In this document: piece after piece, positions 6,917 to 8,833 of the stretch
How positions within the stretch are numbered: position 1 is the first letter of the stretch
How the letters are laid out: each line of letters opens with the position of its first letter
Source of the DNA: Flavobacteriaceae bacterium
GTDB taxonomy: Bacteria; Bacteroidota; Bacteroidia; Flavobacteriales; Flavobacteriaceae
Reading direction: 5' to 3'
Length of the DNA: 8,833 nt
Assembly (NCBI GenBank): GCA_026992695.1
Contig: JALWYP010000034.1
Span: 1-8,833 of the forward strand
The notes under the pieces: model-generated
The model's database searches: none
What the model saw: the letters and a program-made list of their open reading frames with translations, nothing else
What the model was told of the DNA's origin: nothing
Position numbers and translations under genes: made by a program

Positions 6917-7459
6917 TTGAAAATAGAGTCCACACCCTTAGAAGGTTGTTTTATTGTAAAACCCAATGTTTTTAAAGACAAGCGTGGTTTTTTCTGCGAA
7001 ACCTTTAACCAAAAAACCTTTAAGGAAGTAACAGGATTATCTGTTAATTTTGTTCAAGACAATCAGTCTGTTTCAACCTACGGAGTAATACGCGGGTTGC
7101 ACTTTCAAAAAGGAGAAATGGCGCAAGCCAAATTGGTGCGTGTTGCACAGGGGAAGGTATTAGATGTAGCGGTAGATTTACGAAAAAATTCGCCCACTTA
7201 CGGCAAGCACTTTTCTATCGTATTAGACGACAGCAATAACAACCAATTATTTGTTCCGCGTGGATTTGCGCATGGGTTTGCAGTACTTTCAAAAAAAGTG
7301 ATTTTTTGTTATAAATGCGACAATTATTATAACAAGGCTTCAGAAGGAGGGATTATCTATAACGACGCAACCTTAAACATAGATTGGCATCTTCCACAAG
7401 AAGATATAATTGTTTCAGAAAAAGACAAACAACTTCCCGCATTTATAAATAGGGTTTAA
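6917..7459 (+). CDS. rfbC: dTDP-4-dehydrorhamnose 3,5-epimerase
   Basis: RfbC (RmlC) inverts C3 and C5 of dTDP-4-keto-6-deoxyglucose. At 180 residues it has the usual length for this small cupin. Family motifs in order are DKRGFFCETFN (21-31), FVQDNQSVSTYGVIRGLHFQ (45-64) with the catalytic base His62, and KLVRVAQGKVLDVAVDLR (72-89). FVPRGFAHGFAVLS (112-125) contains His119 and FCYKCD (130-135) contains the candidate catalytic Tyr132. Asp170 in SEKD near the C-terminus is the likely His partner known from the family. The start is a TTG at 6917; the frame is closed by the rfbA stop at 6902-6904 and offers no ATG that keeps the N-terminal strand. The sequence around this start (TATTTTGAAA) is the same as at the rfbB start. 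rfbD begins 31 bases after the stop. Confidence 0.95.
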   Translation: MKIESTPLEGCFIVKPNVFKDKRGFFCETFNQKTFKEVTGLSVNFVQDNQSVSTYGVIRGLHFQKGEMAQAKLVRVAQGKVLDVAVDLRKNSPTYGKHFSIVLDDSNNNQLFVPRGFAHGFAVLSKKVIFCYKCDNYYNKASEGGIIYNDATLNIDWHLPQEDIIVSEKDKQLPAFINRV

Positions 7460-7490
7460 GTTTTTTCAAGAAGTTAGTTTTAGTATAAAT

Positions 7491-8351
7491 ATGAAAAAAA
7501 TAGTGGTTACAGGAGCTAATGGTCAATTAGGAAAGTGTTTAAAAGATGCTTCTGTTTATTTTCCTAATATGGAAATGATTTTTGCACCTAAAGAAGATTT
7601 AGACATTACAAAACCATGGGCAGTTCAGCAATTTTTTAAAATTCATTCACCGGATTTTTGTATAAATGCAGCGGCATATACCAATGTAGATAAAGCCGAA
7701 GATGAACAAGAAAAAGCCTTTTTAATAAATGCAGAAGCTGTAAAAAATCTTGCAGTTGCTTGTAAAGAAAATAACACCACGTTGCTTCACATCTCTACCG
7801 ATTATGTTTTTGACGGGAAAAAGAAAACCCCGTATGTTGAAGAGGATGAGGTAAACCCCATTAATGTTTATGGTGCTTCAAAATTAGAGGGAGAAACTAT
7901 TATTCAAGAGTTTTTAAGCAGGTATTATATTGTAAGAACCTCTTGGTTGTATTCGCAATATGGGCATAACTTTTTTAAAACCATTTTAAAACATTTGGAG
8001 GCAGGAAACAAACTAACCATTACAACCGAACAAGTGGGAGTGCCCACTAACGCAAACGATTTGGCAAAAGCCTTATTAACGATTATTGAAAGAGATAACT
8101 CGCAATACGGAACCTATCATTTTAGTAATTCGGGAGAAGCAACTTGGTATCATTTTGCAAAAGAAATAGAAACCATTTCGAATATAAAAAATGGAGGAGG
8201 TATTGCCAAAACCAATCATTATCCTACATTTGCCAAAAGACCTGATTTTAGTGTTTTAAACACTAAAAAGCTTACAAACACGTTTGGAATAGATAGTTTA
8301 AATTGGAAACAAAGCTTACAAACAGTATTTATAAATTCAAAAATCAACTAA
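7491..8351 (+). CDS. rfbD: dTDP-4-dehydrorhamnose reductase
   Basis: RfbD (RmlD) reduces the 4-keto group with NAD(P)H and completes dTDP-L-rhamnose. The 286-residue short-chain dehydrogenase has the nucleotide-binding motif VTGANGQLG (6-14) and EDLDIT (35-40). INAAAYTNVDKAEDE (58-72) precedes the active-site STDYVFDG (102-109), and the catalytic Y127-x3-K131 is in VYGASKLEGE. VRTSWLYSQYG, TTEQVGVPTNANDLA and the near-C-terminal KRPDFSVLNTKKL motif are all typical of the family. The ATG at 7491 is well placed directly before KKIVVTGANG. The 31-base gap from rfbC holds neither a clear terminator nor a promoter box. The next gene begins three bases after the stop, so the reductase gene links the sugar pathway to the export or assembly genes on the right. 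Confidence 0.95.
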   Translation: MKKIVVTGANGQLGKCLKDASVYFPNMEMIFAPKEDLDITKPWAVQQFFKIHSPDFCINAAAYTNVDKAEDEQEKAFLINAEAVKNLAVACKENNTTLLHISTDYVFDGKKKTPYVEEDEVNPINVYGASKLEGETIIQEFLSRYYIVRTSWLYSQYGHNFFKTILKHLEAGNKLTITTEQVGVPTNANDLAKALLTIIERDNSQYGTYHFSNSGEATWYHFAKEIETISNIKNGGGIAKTNHYPTFAKRPDFSVLNTKKLTNTFGIDSLNWKQSLQTVFINSKIN

Positions 8352-8354
8352 CCA

Positions 8355-8833
8355 ATGTCAACCAATCAACCCGAAGAAGTAGATATTTTTTATATCTTAA
8401 AGAAGATAAAAGAGGCGTTTAAAAAACTAAACAAATTGTTTTTTAATGCAGTTAACTTTGTTGTAAAAAGATGGATTGTTATTGCTCTGTTAATTCTTGC
8501 CGGGGCAGGTTATGGCTATTATGTTAACAAAACAACCACAAAAAATAAAACAGCAAAACTCTTAGTGAGAATTAATTTTGACACGGTTAATTACGTATAT
8601 ACAACCATTGAATTGTTAAACGAAAAGTTAATCGAAAAAGACACTGCCTATTTTAAAAAAGCTGGTTTTCCCGAAGCGATTGGTACTATTAAAGGGATTG
8701 AACTAAAGCCCTTAGTAAGAATAAAGGAAATAGTTGACCAATACGAAATTAACAACAGAAATTTTGAATCGGTATTGAAAAATGTAGATTTTGAATCTGT
8801 TGATGAAGAGTTTGATTTAGCCAACACCTTTAC
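8355..8833 (+). CDS. Wzz/chain-length-determinant-like membrane protein, N-terminal part (cut by window end)
   Basis: An open frame starts at ATG 8355 and runs off the window; 159 complete codons are visible. The layout is a short polar N-terminus with an acidic EEVDIFYILKKIKE stretch (7-20), an amphipathic basic segment (about 16-40), one membrane helix at about 39-56 (RWIVIALLILAGAGYGYY), then a soluble, probably periplasmic region beginning with KLLVRINFDTVNYVY (68-82). This resembles the N-terminal half of Wzz-type or capsule-export inner-membrane proteins, which set polysaccharide chain length. I also recall similar unnamed proteins beside flavobacterial rhamnose genes. The second membrane helix expected near the end of a Wzz domain would be outside the window, so the class remains an inference. 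The three-base gap to rfbD makes co-transcription very likely. Confidence 0.65.
   Translation, partial: MSTNQPEEVDIFYILKKIKEAFKKLNKLFFNAVNFVVKRWIVIALLILAGAGYGYYVNKTTTKNKTAKLLVRINFDTVNYVYTTIELLNEKLIEKDTAYFKKAGFPEAIGTIKGIELKPLVRIKEIVDQYEINNRNFESVLKNVDFESVDEEFDLANTF

Noticed and set aside
7455..7490. Terminator or promoter between rfbC and rfbD
   Set aside because: There is a TTTTTT run at 7461-7466 but no convincing stem before it, and no TAnnTTTG box in the gap; the genes are probably co-transcribed.

Overview
The window reads as a piece of an AT-rich chromosome from a member of the Bacteroidota, most likely class Flavobacteriia. Three things point there: promoter boxes of the Bacteroidota TAnnTTTG type, genes with almost no Shine-Dalgarno sequences and short leaders, and several proteins whose closest remembered relatives are flavobacterial (DUF4837, the TatA form, the M23 peptidase, the bacterial GH3 protein and the DUF6909-like protein). 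No tRNA, rRNA, CRISPR array, insertion sequence or phage gene was seen.

Left part (1-3077), cell-envelope and housekeeping genes. The window opens inside the 3' end of a DUF4837 gene, followed by a hairpin with a T-run. A convergent tatA gene on the minus strand has its own terminator and a very good flavobacterial promoter. Diverging from tatA is a membrane-anchored M23 (LytM-like) peptidase gene. It overlaps, and is probably translationally coupled to, a GH3-family acyl-adenylating enzyme gene that begins with TTG.

Middle (3078-3356), a non-coding spacer of about 280 bases. It is full of short degenerate repeats and small hairpins and ends in a promoter-like TATCTTTG.

Right part (3357-8833), a tightly packed plus-strand block. 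A DUF6909-like protein with a nucleoside-phosphorylase-like C-terminal half is followed after 9 bases by rfbB, rfbA, rfbC and rfbD. These four encode the complete pathway from glucose-1-phosphate and dTTP to dTDP-L-rhamnose. Three bases after rfbD begins a one-TM protein, cut by the window edge, that resembles a Wzz-type polysaccharide chain-length or export protein. The block therefore looks like the head of a surface polysaccharide locus continuing to the right.

Most of the window is ordinary. The points that repay a second look are the DUF6909-like protein (apparent nucleosidase-type active-site residues in a family without a known function, placed directly ahead of a dTDP-sugar operon), the unusual number of TTG starts (GH3, rfbB, rfbC), the nearly leaderless M23 promoter, the M23/GH3 overlap and the repeat-rich spacer.
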